DNA of 12,955 nucleotides from Dissophora ornata (lineage: Eukaryota; Mortierellomycota; Mortierellomycetes; Mortierellales; Mortierellaceae): the NCBI GenBank assembly GCA_025201705.1, contig MU617453.1, forward strand, positions 1 through 12,955. Reading direction: 5' to 3'. The position numbers and the translations under genes are program-made. Under the pieces are notes generated by a model, which did no database searches, was not told the origin of the DNA, and saw nothing but the letters and a program-made list of their open reading frames with translations. This document shows positions 1 through 8,522 of this stretch, piece after piece (position 1 is the first letter of the stretch; each line of letters begins with the position of its first letter).

Positions 1-48
1 AAAAGAAACTACTTGGACAACAATCCTCGACCAAGCTGTTCTGCTTTC

Positions 49-79
49 CTCCTCCGCCTCCTCCTCCTCCTCCTCCTCA
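49..79. repeat. CTC trinucleotide-rich microsatellite
   Basis: This is a run of CTC/CCT triplets, interrupted once by CCG, in a strongly pyrimidine-biased stretch. An open frame across it would encode poly-leucine and looks like a by-product of the repeat. It lies upstream of the probable TATA box of the first gene, so it is promoter sequence or the end of an off-window unit. Confidence 0.7.
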
Positions 80-250
80 CCTTCCCTAGAATCGTCGTCG
101 CCTCTTCTTCTCCCTCTATCCCTCTATCCTGTCAATTCTACGTATTCCACTCTATACCTCGCCTTCACCTAGGACGCCTTTTCGATTTCCTAGTCCTTCT
201 AGCAAACCCGACCCTGAGTGGCCAAAGGATTTTCGTTTCAGTTCAGACGA

Positions 251-262
251 CCAATTTATAAA
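251..262 (+). promoter_or_regulatory. CCAAT and TATA-like elements of the SLC35F5-like gene
   Basis: CCAAT at 251-255 runs into TATAAA at 257-262, about 130 bp before the ATG at 391. That spacing would give a leader of roughly 100 nt. The rest of 1-390 is pyrimidine-rich with an A13 run at 354-366, and I see no gene there. Assignment rests on motif and position only. Confidence 0.4.
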
Positions 263-390
263 CAACAGGACAGCAAACAGCCCGACAACTCTTGCCTTTC
301 GCCACGGTGGTCTAGCTGTTCTCTTACCCTGCGACGAACAGGCACCAATAAGTAAAAAAAAAAAAAGCAAACAAGGGAACACAGCTGCAG

Positions 391-2289
391 ATGGGTGAAG
401 AAGCAACGGGGATTACCCGATACACAGTCGGGATCCTAGCCCTCCTCTCTGTGGTCTGCATCTGGGTCTCGTCCAGCTTCCTGATGAATGTAAGGCCCTC
501 ATTCCTTTCAGAACCAATCAGCCTGCCATCCAGACATGAATGAGCATACACAACAACATCCCCTCCGAAAAAGAAGGCGCACCTCTTATCCTCGCACTGC
601 CCACTTGACACTGTGTGCGTGTGGTTCTAGTTCGAGACGATGTGACCAATTTAGACAGCTGCTTGCACCATTTGACCCCCTTCCCTTACTGTCTGATCTG
701 GCCGTGAGGTCGATCAGTCGCTGTCTGTGCCCCCCTAAGAATGAGCTAATATTGCCTTTTGTCTATGTTGGTTGTGCGACCTAAGCATGTGCATGCACTC
801 TCTCCCCTTGCCTATCAAAACCATGAAACTAACGGGCGTCTTTTTATTCGACATCTGCTCGCTGCGGATATCACGCAATTACCATCATGCATGATACTAT
901 TGGTCAATGCATTTGCACCCCTTTTTCGAATCTATAGAACATCTTTGCCGACCAAAAGTACAACAAACCGTTCTTCATCACCTACATCAACACCGCAAGC
1001 TTCTCGCTCTATCTACTGGGACCTATTTTTAAGCAGTGGAAGCGAAAGTGCACTGGAGAAAAAAAGAGCTCGGGTTTGACCGCAAAGACCGTCCCTGGTA
1101 GTCGGTATGTGTCTGTGCGTCTGTGCGTCTGATATTGTGACAATATCTAGCAAGAGTAACCTACTAACAATTTTTTATGTACTTTTGAATAGCAATGGTA
1201 GTTCCTATGGAAGTATCAGTCCGTCAGGGTCTCAGGATACATTATCATCATTATCATCAACCGAATCAACACTGGAGCAGGGATCAGGAGTCATTGTGAA
1301 CCCAGCAGACATTCCCCTGACACATCGTGAAATCGCTCATCTTAGTTTCGCGTTCTGCATTCTTTGGTTTGCAGCCAACTGGGCGACCAATGCCTCTCTG
1401 GCCTATACCACCGTCGCCAGCTCCACTATTCTCGCCTCAATGTCTGGATTCTTTACGCTGGCCATTGGAGCACTTTTGAAGACAGAGACGTTTAGCTCTC
1501 TCAAATTGATTGCAGTCTGCGGGAGTGTGTTGGGTGTGGCCCTAGTCAGTGAATCCGACCGCGGGAGCCCTAATATGGAACCAACCGCACCCCTTGCACC
1601 ACTATTTGGTGATTTCTTGGCATTGCTGTCGGCACTGTTTTATGGATGTTACACTGTGTTACTGAAGGTCAAGATTCAGAACGAGAGCAGAGTCAACATG
1701 TCGCTATTCTTTGGATTCGTGGGTCTGTTCAACTTGCTATTGCTGTGGCCTTTGTTTGGAGTGCTACATTGGACAGGAGTCGAACCGTTCGAGCTGCCTC
1801 ATGACAGTCGCGTTGTCTGGATGATTGTGATCAACGCCTTTATCGGAACGTTCGTGTAAGTGTCAAACCTTTTTGGCTTGCATACACATCTGGATTGCCC
1901 TAGCATGGTATGATTATGAAGTGCATACTAATCAGTACTTTTTTCTTGTCTTTTTTTTTTGTAGCTCTGACTACCTCTGGCTGCTGAGTATGTTGATGAC
2001 CTCACCCTTGGTCGTGACTCTGGGATTGTCGTTGACCATCCCTCTGGCACTCCTGGGGGATGTGGTTGGATACGGTCGTGTGCTCGGACTCGGGTACTGG
2101 ATCGGCGCAGGACTGGTTTTGGCAGGGTTTTTTGGAGTCAATGGAGTAGCGCTTACAGAAAGAAACGAGGAGGAGCGAAGAGAGGAGGCGGCGATTCAGT
2201 CGGCAGCGTTGGCATCAGTATCTGCGTCAAGTTTGGTGGCGGAAGATAGAGAGCCTCTTCTCCATCACGCGACATCGTCAGGGCCATAG
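391..2289 (+). CDS. SLC35F5/THI74-type drug/metabolite transporter (EamA-like)
   Basis: Exons at 391-489, 938-1104, 1193-1855 and 1965-2289 give 417 residues. All three introns are GT-AG. The second has CTACTAAC at 1161-1168 and the third has TACTAAT at 1926-1932 as likely branch points. The protein is a multi-pass membrane protein: a first helix at residues 10-31 (VGILALLSVVCIWVSSSFLM), the family-like stretch YNKPFFITYINTASFSLYLLG at 41-61 that identified it, then a Ser-rich loop (about 76-115) and further helices of the EamA-type fold. The C-terminal 50 residues are charged and cytosolic-looking. Relatives include human SLC35F5 and yeast THI74/YML018C, which are vacuolar or endomembrane proteins. 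The substrate cannot be read from the sequence. The start is chosen because it opens directly onto the first helix. The first intron (448 nt) is three to five times longer than most others here. THI74 in yeast is thiamine-responsive, but no thiamine element is visible here. Confidence 0.9.
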
Positions 2290-2487
2290 CATAGAAATGG
2301 AAAAAAACGAACCGTGCGCGCGCGCGATGTTTTCGTAGACTTTTCTCTCTCTCTCTCACACCCTTTTTCCCCTCCTCGCTCTTCTCTCCGTTCATGTAAA
2401 ACTAATTCCACGGGCGCGAGTAGCCGTTACTCCCCCACCCTGTATGATTATGTTTCCATCACCACCTGTACCATAGCGCTTCCTTAT

Positions 2488-2493
2488 AATAAA
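2488..2493 (+). terminator. Polyadenylation signal AATAAA of the SLC35F5-like gene
   Basis: A canonical AATAAA lies about 200 nt after the stop at 2289, following a CT-rich 3' leader. It is the first good signal downstream on this strand. Confidence 0.5.
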
Positions 2494-2850
2494 GAGATTC
2501 GATAACCCGGCGTGTAGTCTAACTCGCTGTGAGCCTCGCGAGCCTCGGAGATTGTTTTGTCTCCTTGCTCTGTGTTTTGGGAACCGGATCTGGCTGCTTG
2601 GCAAAAAAAAAATAAAAATTGATGTGTCTATGCAAAGTGTCTGCTTGGCGCATTGTCCACTGGTGGAGGAGGGGGGGCTTGGCAATCACGCGAAGATTGA
2701 AAAAAAGGTTCCAAATAAAAAGACTGGCCATTGATGTCTCTTTCGTCCTTTTTTCACTTTCTTTCCCTCTCCTCTTTCTTCACTCTCTACAGCAAACACA
2801 ACGAGACAGCCTACGGGGAACCTAAACCACACCCACAGCGACTCACGAGA
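2494..2850 (+). promoter_or_regulatory. Intergenic promoter/leader with a strong splice-acceptor-like tract
   Basis: This gap holds A-rich TATA-like runs (about 2604-2617 and 2715-2721) and a long pyrimidine tract (about 2743-2788) ending in CTCTACAG at 2785-2792, an excellent 3' splice site. That suggests a 5'UTR intron for the following gene. The donor is not obvious. No conserved protein is seen here. Confidence 0.4.
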
Positions 2851-4359
2851 ATGCAGGGTCAAGTGCCGTCAGAACAACCACCACCCTACACACGACACCG
2901 GCCATCGGTCTCCACCTCGTCAAGCACCCCGTTATCAGACCATGCTCCCCGCTCAGAATCAAGTTCGTCCTCTATGGACGTCTGCTTGCCTGACGACTAT
3001 AACCCACTCCAATACCCGCCGCCCTCACGAGTCCGTGCAGGAGCCAAGCTTGACTTGGGCGACGCCTCAGATATGGAACCCGCAGACGATGACGACGATA
3101 CCCTCGTCGTAGGAGAACCTCCAATCGCAAATGCGGCCGCGCCAAAGATTCACCCAGGGACACTGCAGGACTACCAGGAGAACGACAAGGACCTGCAGAT
3201 CGGAGGGTTCAAGACTACCCATCATTATCAGAACGTCCAAGGCGCAGCACCAACCGGCTCAGGAGAAGGAGAAGGTTCCCAAGGTCCAACGACTTATAAA
3301 TTACGCTCGCCCATCCAACCCAAGGAATGCATCAAGGGCATACGACTTGCACTTGAGGGGTGCTTTATTGCATTGACGAACCCTAACTTCAAGAATGGCA
3401 GGCTTTACAAGACTCTTTTCCGATTGCTACTGTTCACGCTGGTGGCGCATCTGGTGACCCAGATCTTGTTCTTCTTGCCCGTAGCCGCGTTCGGGAGTTT
3501 GTTGCGAGTGGTCGGGTATGCCATGGACTCGGATACGTCGGACTCACAACGTGGGTTGGAGATATTCTCGAACAAGGCCCACGAGTTGATGAGCTCCATC
3601 CCCTTGTTGGGGCTTCTCTTTATGAGATATCTATACCCTCAGCCCCTGGATGATATCTTTGTGGATGCACTTGTTTACTCGGACCATTTGTTGGCGCAGG
3701 AACACGAGCATGCCAAACAAGAACAAGCTACGGACCCAACCGCCGTTGACCCTACGTCGCCTTCTATCTATGTTATGGATCACCGAGGTCCCTTTGCTCC
3801 AGCTCTTCTGGCTTACCCGTACAAGGTGCAAACGTGGCAGGATATGTGGCGATACATGCGTCGAACCTGGAAGCGTCTCAAGTGGGCCCTCCTCTTCTTG
3901 GTCCTCTCCTGGGTTCCAGTCATTGGCCGTTTCGCTTTCCCAATCGCCTCATTCCTATCGACTATCCAGGCCATTGGTTCAAAACCTCTAGCTATTGTCT
4001 TTGCAGTGGCCTCGTTCATGCTTCCTCGAAGCTTGTCGGTTTACTTGTTGAAGGGCTTCTTTGGTTGTAGAGCCTTGACCCGCGAATTGTTGGACCCGTA
4101 CTTTATCAGAATCGGGATAAGTCATTACCAGAGGCGCAAGTGGTTCAATTACAGGAAGAGTGTCTTGTTGGGATTCGGGATCGTGTTTTATGTTGGGTGC
4201 AGTATCCCGATCATTGGCGTTGCGGTGTATGGTCTGGCTCAGGCGAGCTCTGCGTTTGTGCTACAGTCACTCGCAGACCCTCCACCACCACCTGTTATCA
4301 AACCCAAGGAACCAAAGTCGCCTTCCCGACGACGGAGCTCACGAAATAAGCAAGAATAG
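2851..4359 (+). CDS. UsgS-like multi-pass membrane protein
   Basis: A single uninterrupted exon gives 502 residues. Residues 1-155 are low-complexity and hydrophilic: Pro/Ser-rich, an acidic run at 79-83 (DDDDD) and a Gly/Glu patch near 137-143. The rest is membrane-like, with hydrophobic segments near 187-223, 249-260, 345-371, 379-399 and 437-471. The block containing LLFMRYLYPQPLDDIFVDAL (255-274) resembles fungal proteins annotated as transmembrane protein UsgS, whose biochemical role is unknown to me. The tail is Pro-rich and then basic. An in-frame ATG at 2731 would add 40 residues, but they are translated from a pyrimidine tract ending in a splice acceptor, so 2851 is preferred. The stop is 161 bp from the stop of the convergent zinc-finger gene. 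No intron is needed, unlike most neighbours. Confidence 0.8.
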   Translation: MQGQVPSEQPPPYTRHRPSVSTSSSTPLSDHAPRSESSSSSMDVCLPDDYNPLQYPPPSRVRAGAKLDLGDASDMEPADDDDDTLVVGEPPIANAAAPKIHPGTLQDYQENDKDLQIGGFKTTHHYQNVQGAAPTGSGEGEGSQGPTTYKLRSPIQPKECIKGIRLALEGCFIALTNPNFKNGRLYKTLFRLLLFTLVAHLVTQILFFLPVAAFGSLLRVVGYAMDSDTSDSQRGLEIFSNKAHELMSSIPLLGLLFMRYLYPQPLDDIFVDALVYSDHLLAQEHEHAKQEQATDPTAVDPTSPSIYVMDHRGPFAPALLAYPYKVQTWQDMWRYMRRTWKRLKWALLFLVLSWVPVIGRFAFPIASFLSTIQAIGSKPLAIVFAVASFMLPRSLSVYLLKGFFGCRALTRELLDPYFIRIGISHYQRRKWFNYRKSVLLGFGIVFYVGCSIPIIGVAVYGLAQASSAFVLQSLADPPPPPVIKPKEPKSPSRRRSSRNKQE

Positions 4360-4405
4360 AACCGGTCCTTGGCAACAATTTCTACCATAGCACCCAAACA
4401 CCATC

Positions 4406-4430
4406 AATAAACAAAAAAAAAAAAAAAAAA
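4406..4430 (+). terminator. AATAAA followed by an A18 homopolymer
   Basis: AATAAA (4406-4411) lies 47 nt after the UsgS-like stop, followed by one C and eighteen A (4413-4430). It is a likely polyadenylation signal. The A run begins only two bases after the hexamer, closer than normal cleavage, so it is probably genomic simple sequence. Confidence 0.5.
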
Positions 4431-4520
4431 GTACATGACAAAATGGACTCGATCGAATTTACTTTTTATGCTCTATGTAACATTCCACAGCGTTCTGCGA
4501 AACTAAAAAGGATTAGAGTC

Positions 4521-6329
4521 CTAGATGAGGATCTCGTCGTCGTCATCTTCACTGTCGTTATCTGACAGCGAAGACCTCTCAGATGCAGCCTCCTCCGCCT
4601 CATCCTCCGAGTCCTCCTCTCCAAAGATCATCAATAGTGGGTCGTTCTCGAGCATCGGCAACAAGAACTGGGCATCCTTCCAAAAGTCCGCGTCCATGCT
4701 TGGCGCGGTGGCTCCGCATTCCGACTTTTTCAAATGATTCACCAACCAATCGTCTTCCTCCTCCTGCTCCTCATCTACACCCTTCTCAACCTGTGGTTTC
4801 TTTTCCAGACACGAAAAGCAAACACCAAGCATGGTCTGTCGACGGATATAATTAATCAATGAGATCGTCTGATAAAAGTCCAATCCCAGTCTATGTCTCT
4901 CGCCCTCCAGATCAAATCCATGGGCCTCCTTCATATGGTCGCGTGCAGACTGGGCAGTGTTGAAGTAAGCCTCCTCGAAAAGACATTTCGTTTTTTCCTC
5001 CTCCAGTGCATCATCCCAGTCAGCCCAAGAATCGTCTCGACGGTCATCATCCGAGTCGTATCGATCATGTTCAAAGTTCTCCCAGTTCTTGCCGGGCTCT
5101 AGGTAGTTGATCACGTAGAACTGGTCGTAAAGACGATTGCGGGCACTAATCTTGAAGTGCTTCTTCTTGCGCATGTGCTTTCGCAGAACCGCTGGTGATG
5201 TGAATGTCTTTTCGCAGTAGAGACACTGAAGACTACAAATCATGAGAGAACAAAGATAAATGTTAGGCTTTCTCCCTTCCTCTCTCTCTCCCTCTCTGCA
5301 TAGTTTGCTTTTGCGGTTGACGCAATTTGAGAATTGAAATTGTACCTGGTCAGCTTGGCTTCCAGCATGTCAAGGAACTCGTTCACATTGACAAGGTTAT
5401 CGGGCAAACCAATGTTAAAGTTGTGTTCTGCGAACATGTGCTTGAACAACACCGATCTGAGTAACAAAACGAAGGGCAATGCGTCAAAAAGATTAGATCA
5501 GAATGCAACATTTTCCAAAAACATAAACAAACATCAAGGAAGAAAAAAATCCTAGACTTTACCTGTTCTCGCAAAAATTCTTGCAGAAGAGACACTTCCT
5601 CTTCAGTTTAGCATCCTCGTTACGCTCCTTCTCCTGCGCCCGCAGGATTTCGTTCAGTTTCTCTCTCTGGATCTCATCCCGCAGAGTCCGATCTGCTGTC
5701 GACACTGCCGGATCAATTGTGTAATATTCATCGCCCTCACTCTCCTTAGATGCCACGTTCTCAATTCCTTTGGCCTCAATCTCCTCGGCCCAGTGGCTCA
5801 GATACCGCTCCAGTAAGATGAACATGTGGTGGATATTCTTGAACGCAATCTTATGCGCCTCTTTCAAATGCGCCACCAACGACGTCGAGTCCGTCAGAGG
5901 TTCTGTCAGATCACAGGACTGAAACGGGCAATGGATCATGATCACGGCATGATATGGGGGACGACCCGAAGTCGAGGATGAGGAAGGATCTTCATCCGAG
6001 TGAGAGGTGTCAGAGTCGCTGGAGAAGGAGCTGGAGCGAGAGCGACTTGTTTGATGCTTTGTGCTTGGCTTGGTGTCCTTTTGTGCAGAAGTTGAAGATC
6101 CATCCTTCTTGGCTGGCTTCTTGTTGTGTTGATGGTGGTGGTGGCTATGGTGGTGGCTAGACTTGCTGGTCCCTGCTGCTGACTTGTCGGTGGCAACACG
6201 CGACTCGGTCCTTGAGGAGGAGGAGGAGGCTGCTACGGCCGCGACGGATGCGAAAGAGACAGGCTTCTGTGGTTTATGCGCGGTCGAGTGCTTTGAGGTG
6301 ACCGTGGTCCATTCGCCTTCGTTGCTCAT
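4521..6329 (-). CDS. ZNF277-family C2H2 zinc-finger protein
   Basis: Exons on the minus strand are 6329-5563, 5456-5346 and 5232-4521; introns of 106 and 113 nt are GT-AG and keep phase. The product is 529 residues. Residues 1-125 are Ser/Lys-rich with a His-rich patch (59-68) and look disordered. Finger 1 uses C134, C139, H154 and H159; finger 2 uses C246, C249, H262 and H267; finger 3 uses C296, C299, H312 and H318. The diagnostic blocks AEHNFNIGLPDNLVNVNEF (265-283) and KHMRKKKHFKI (311-321) match the ZNF277 family. A fourth finger-like unit (C376, H392, H397) lacks its second cysteine, and a fifth (C431, C434, H459, C465) carries an acidic insert. The C-terminus is very acidic. Animal ZNF277 has been linked to ribosomal protein uS5 and to chromatin; the fungal role is unknown. 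Splice junctions fall inside fingers 2 and 3. It shares a short divergent promoter with the CDK7 gene. Confidence 0.9.
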
Positions 6330-6591
6330 GGTGATTAAAGAAAGACAGGAAGGATAATGGGTGTGGAATGGGGATCAGAATGAAGAGAAACGAATGGAAG
6401 GTATAAAAAGTTTGCGGTGCTTATTTTTTTTACACCCAGAACATTTTTTTTGTGCAGCGCAAAAAAGCGGTTGGAAGTGGCTTAAAGTTCCAGCCAAAAG
6501 ATGGTGGCAAGCTGCGACGAGAGCAACCTCCACAGCTGAACTTCCTTTCACGCTTTGGACAGGAACAGTGTCAGGAGCACCAATATACAAG
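6330..6591. promoter_or_regulatory. Divergent promoter between the zinc-finger and CDK7 genes
   Basis: Only 262 bp separate the two start codons. A good TATA box, TATAAAAAG at 6402-6410, faces the kinase gene and predicts transcription start near 6430-6440. Two T-runs (6423-6430, 6444-6452) follow. No equally clear TATA box is seen for the minus-strand gene. Confidence 0.6.
6501..6539 (+). other. Short upstream ORF in the CDK7 leader
   Basis: This is the first ATG after the TATA box. It opens a 12-codon frame that stops at 6537-6539, 52 nt before the chosen CDK7 start. It would be in the mRNA only if transcription starts where the TATA box predicts and no leader intron removes it. Confidence 0.35.
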
Positions 6592-8423
6592 ATGTTGTCT
6601 ATCAGAAATCAAGCAGAGCAGCACAACGCTATGGTCTACAGCGACTATAAGAAGGAAAGGAAGGTCGGAGAGGGAGCCTACGCCGTCGTTTACCTCGGTA
6701 ACGTTCAAACAACAATGCCATGTCCGAATGCTTTTGTTTTAATGGCTTCTTTTGGATGCTTTGAATGAGCTGCATTCAGCACTCGGAGACTCATGACTCA
6801 TATGGACACTGCCATTTGACTCTGCAGGAACGCAATTGTCGGCAAAGAAAACGGTTGCTATCAAAAAGATCAAGATAGGACAATTCAAGGATGGTCTGGA
6901 CATGAGTGCTATCCGTGAAGTCAAGACGCTGCAGGAGCTGCGACATCCCAATGTGATCGAGGCAAGTTCTTTGGCCTCCATTGCAACACTGGACGCCGTT
7001 TCCTGCTACATACGCACACTGAAAGACCGGACTCTAACCTGTGGGCACCCCCCATTTCCTCTTCAAAAACAGCTGATGGAAGTGTACTTCCACAAGACCA
7101 ATCTCAACCTCGTTCTCGAGTATTTGGAATCCGATCTGGAGATGATTATCAAGGATAAGAGCATAGTTTTCATGCCTGGAGATGTAAAGCATTGGATGTT
7201 GATGACGTTGAGAGGACTTGATCACTGCCACAGAAACTGGATTCTTCACAGGGTATGTTCAAGCGGGATTGTTAGCGATCTGTTTACCTCATCATGGAAT
7301 ACACGCTCAAAACTTACGAACTCCCCATTTATTTGCACTGGAAATCGATAGGATATGAAGCCAAACAACTTGTTGCTTGGACGGGATGGACAGCTCAAGC
7401 TGGCAGATTTCGGTCTGGCAAGGGATTTCGGAGATCGCAATCGGCAAATGACTGCACAGGTTGTCACAAGGTAATGGACATAATACAGCATCAAGGATCT
7501 GAACTTGTTTGATATGAAAGGCTAATGACTTGTATACTTTAATCGCTTTTCATAACCACGACAGATGGTATCGGGCGCCGGAGCTGCTATTTGGTGCAAG
7601 GGAGTATGGGTTCGGTATAGATATTTGGGCGATTGGATGCATTTTTGCAGAACTCTTGCTCCGTAACCCATATCTTCCGGGACACACCGACATGGACCAA
7701 CTCGACACCATGTTCAGAGCTTTGGGAACTCCTACGGAAGCAGATTGGCCTGTACGTGATTTTTTTTTTTTGTCTTATGGACTACGTCTATATCAAGATG
7801 AAGGAGGACACAATACTCAGCCAACTTATAAACTTGCAACTACTAGGGCATGGATAAGCTACCGAATCACATGCAATTCAAGCAATATCCCAAGACACCG
7901 CTAAAGCTGCTGTTCACAGCAGCCCCACAAGATACTCTGGAACTATTGGAGAGCATGTTAATTTATGATCCAAGTCGCCGGATATCCGCACGGGAGGTAT
8001 GTTACAAACAATGGAGTCCTTTTGCATTGATTTTTGTGTCGTCCTACCATTGAGTGGGATGCCGGGATTTACACGCGATGCATTTTTTTTTGTCCCTGTT
8101 AGGCTCTCCTCCACCCTTACTTCTACAACAAGCCAAGGCCGACACCGCTTGAAAACCTCCCGAAGCATATACGCGATACTCCGGAAGTTGCGCGACAGAA
8201 GCGAAAAGCAGAAGCCCTCGGTGCGTGAATTAAGCCTAGTTCCTTTTTTCAGTTATTTTTGCTGCTCAAAAAAAAAAAAAATGCCCATTACAAAACGCGG
8301 TTCTTGCTTAACGGCCTTTCCACTCACAATTCATGCACAAAAAACACACACACACACACAGAAGCCTACTCGGAGGACACCAGGAAGATCGCACGCGTCC
8401 TTGATTTTAAAGCGTTGGCGTAA
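6592..8423 (+). CDS. CDK7: Cyclin-dependent kinase 7 / Kin28 (TFIIH-type CDK)
   Basis: Exons 6592-6697, 6828-6961, 7073-7252, 7352-7470, 7565-7751, 7847-7996, 8103-8220 and 8362-8423 give 351 residues in continuous phase. Visible kinase features are the glycine loop [12 protein letters not shown] (25-36), catalytic K48, helix-C E66 in DMSAIRE, HRD at 139-141 with N146, DFG at 159-161, the T-loop threonine T174 and [15 protein letters not shown] (177-191). The sequence pattern follows yeast Kin28 and animal CDK7, the cyclin H-dependent kinase of TFIIH that phosphorylates the RNA polymerase II CTD and can act as a CDK-activating kinase. The tail ends [10 protein letters not shown], recalling the basic-hydrophobic CDK7 C-terminus. 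The second intron (6962-7072) is GC-AG and the last uses a CA-repeat acceptor. HRD is followed by Met instead of the usual Leu. An alternative start at 6631 would shorten the protein by 13 residues. Confidence 0.93.
8268..8281 (+). repeat. A14 homopolymer inside the last CDK7 intron
   Basis: Fourteen consecutive A sit mid-intron (intron 8221-8361), upstream of the CA repeat. It is simple sequence with no coding role. Confidence 0.8.
8344..8360 (+). repeat. (AC)n dinucleotide repeat abutting a splice acceptor
   Basis: Eight AC units plus A run directly into the acceptor AG at 8360-8361 of the last CDK7 intron, where a pyrimidine tract would normally lie. Repeat length could affect splicing. 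Confidence 0.85.
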
Positions 8424-8439
8424 AATTTAGACGAAGAGA

Positions 8440-8445
8440 AATAAA
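8440..8445 (+). terminator. Polyadenylation signal AATAAA of the CDK7 gene
   Basis: The hexamer lies 17 nt past the CDK7 stop (8421-8423), before the next gene's ATG at 8523. Cleavage 10-30 nt downstream would still precede that ATG. Confidence 0.5.
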
Positions 8446-8522
8446 TATCTTTGGAGCCTGTGTGGCGGAGCTGTTGTGTGGCTGGACGCGAAAAGAGGGG
8501 AATGTGGAATAAAAAGGTTGGC

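Noticed and set aside
13..261. 82-codon open frame at the left edge
   Set aside because: It is poly-Leu/Ser from a CTC repeat, overlaps the TATA-like element and resembles no protein.
692..701. TCTGATCTGG in the first transporter intron, resembling part of a TPP riboswitch
   Set aside because: The rest of the TPP consensus (the downstream AATGCCAGCG-like arm and a CTGAGA element) is absent. The family link to THI74 alone does not justify a riboswitch call.
536..784. Open frame inside the first intron of the SLC35F5-like gene
   Set aside because: Skipping it joins LMN to NIFADQK in phase and restores the family pattern. The frame itself has no protein character.
4359..4430. Retroposed-gene idea for the intronless UsgS-like gene followed by A18
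   Set aside because: The A run starts two bases after AATAAA, too close for a templated tail. Similar A/T runs occur across the window inside introns and leaders, and no target-site duplication is seen.
7471..7564. Reading the kinase as broken by frameshifts between separate open frames
   Set aside because: Every break coincides with GT-AG (once GC-AG) splice signals, and removing them restores a full kinase. It is an intact spliced gene and not a pseudogene.
8221..8235. CDK7 ending by read-through at the TGA just inside the last intron
   Set aside because: Splicing to 8362 keeps phase and supplies a C-terminus (ARVLDF) that fits CDK7 family tails. The short end is kept only as a possible isoform.
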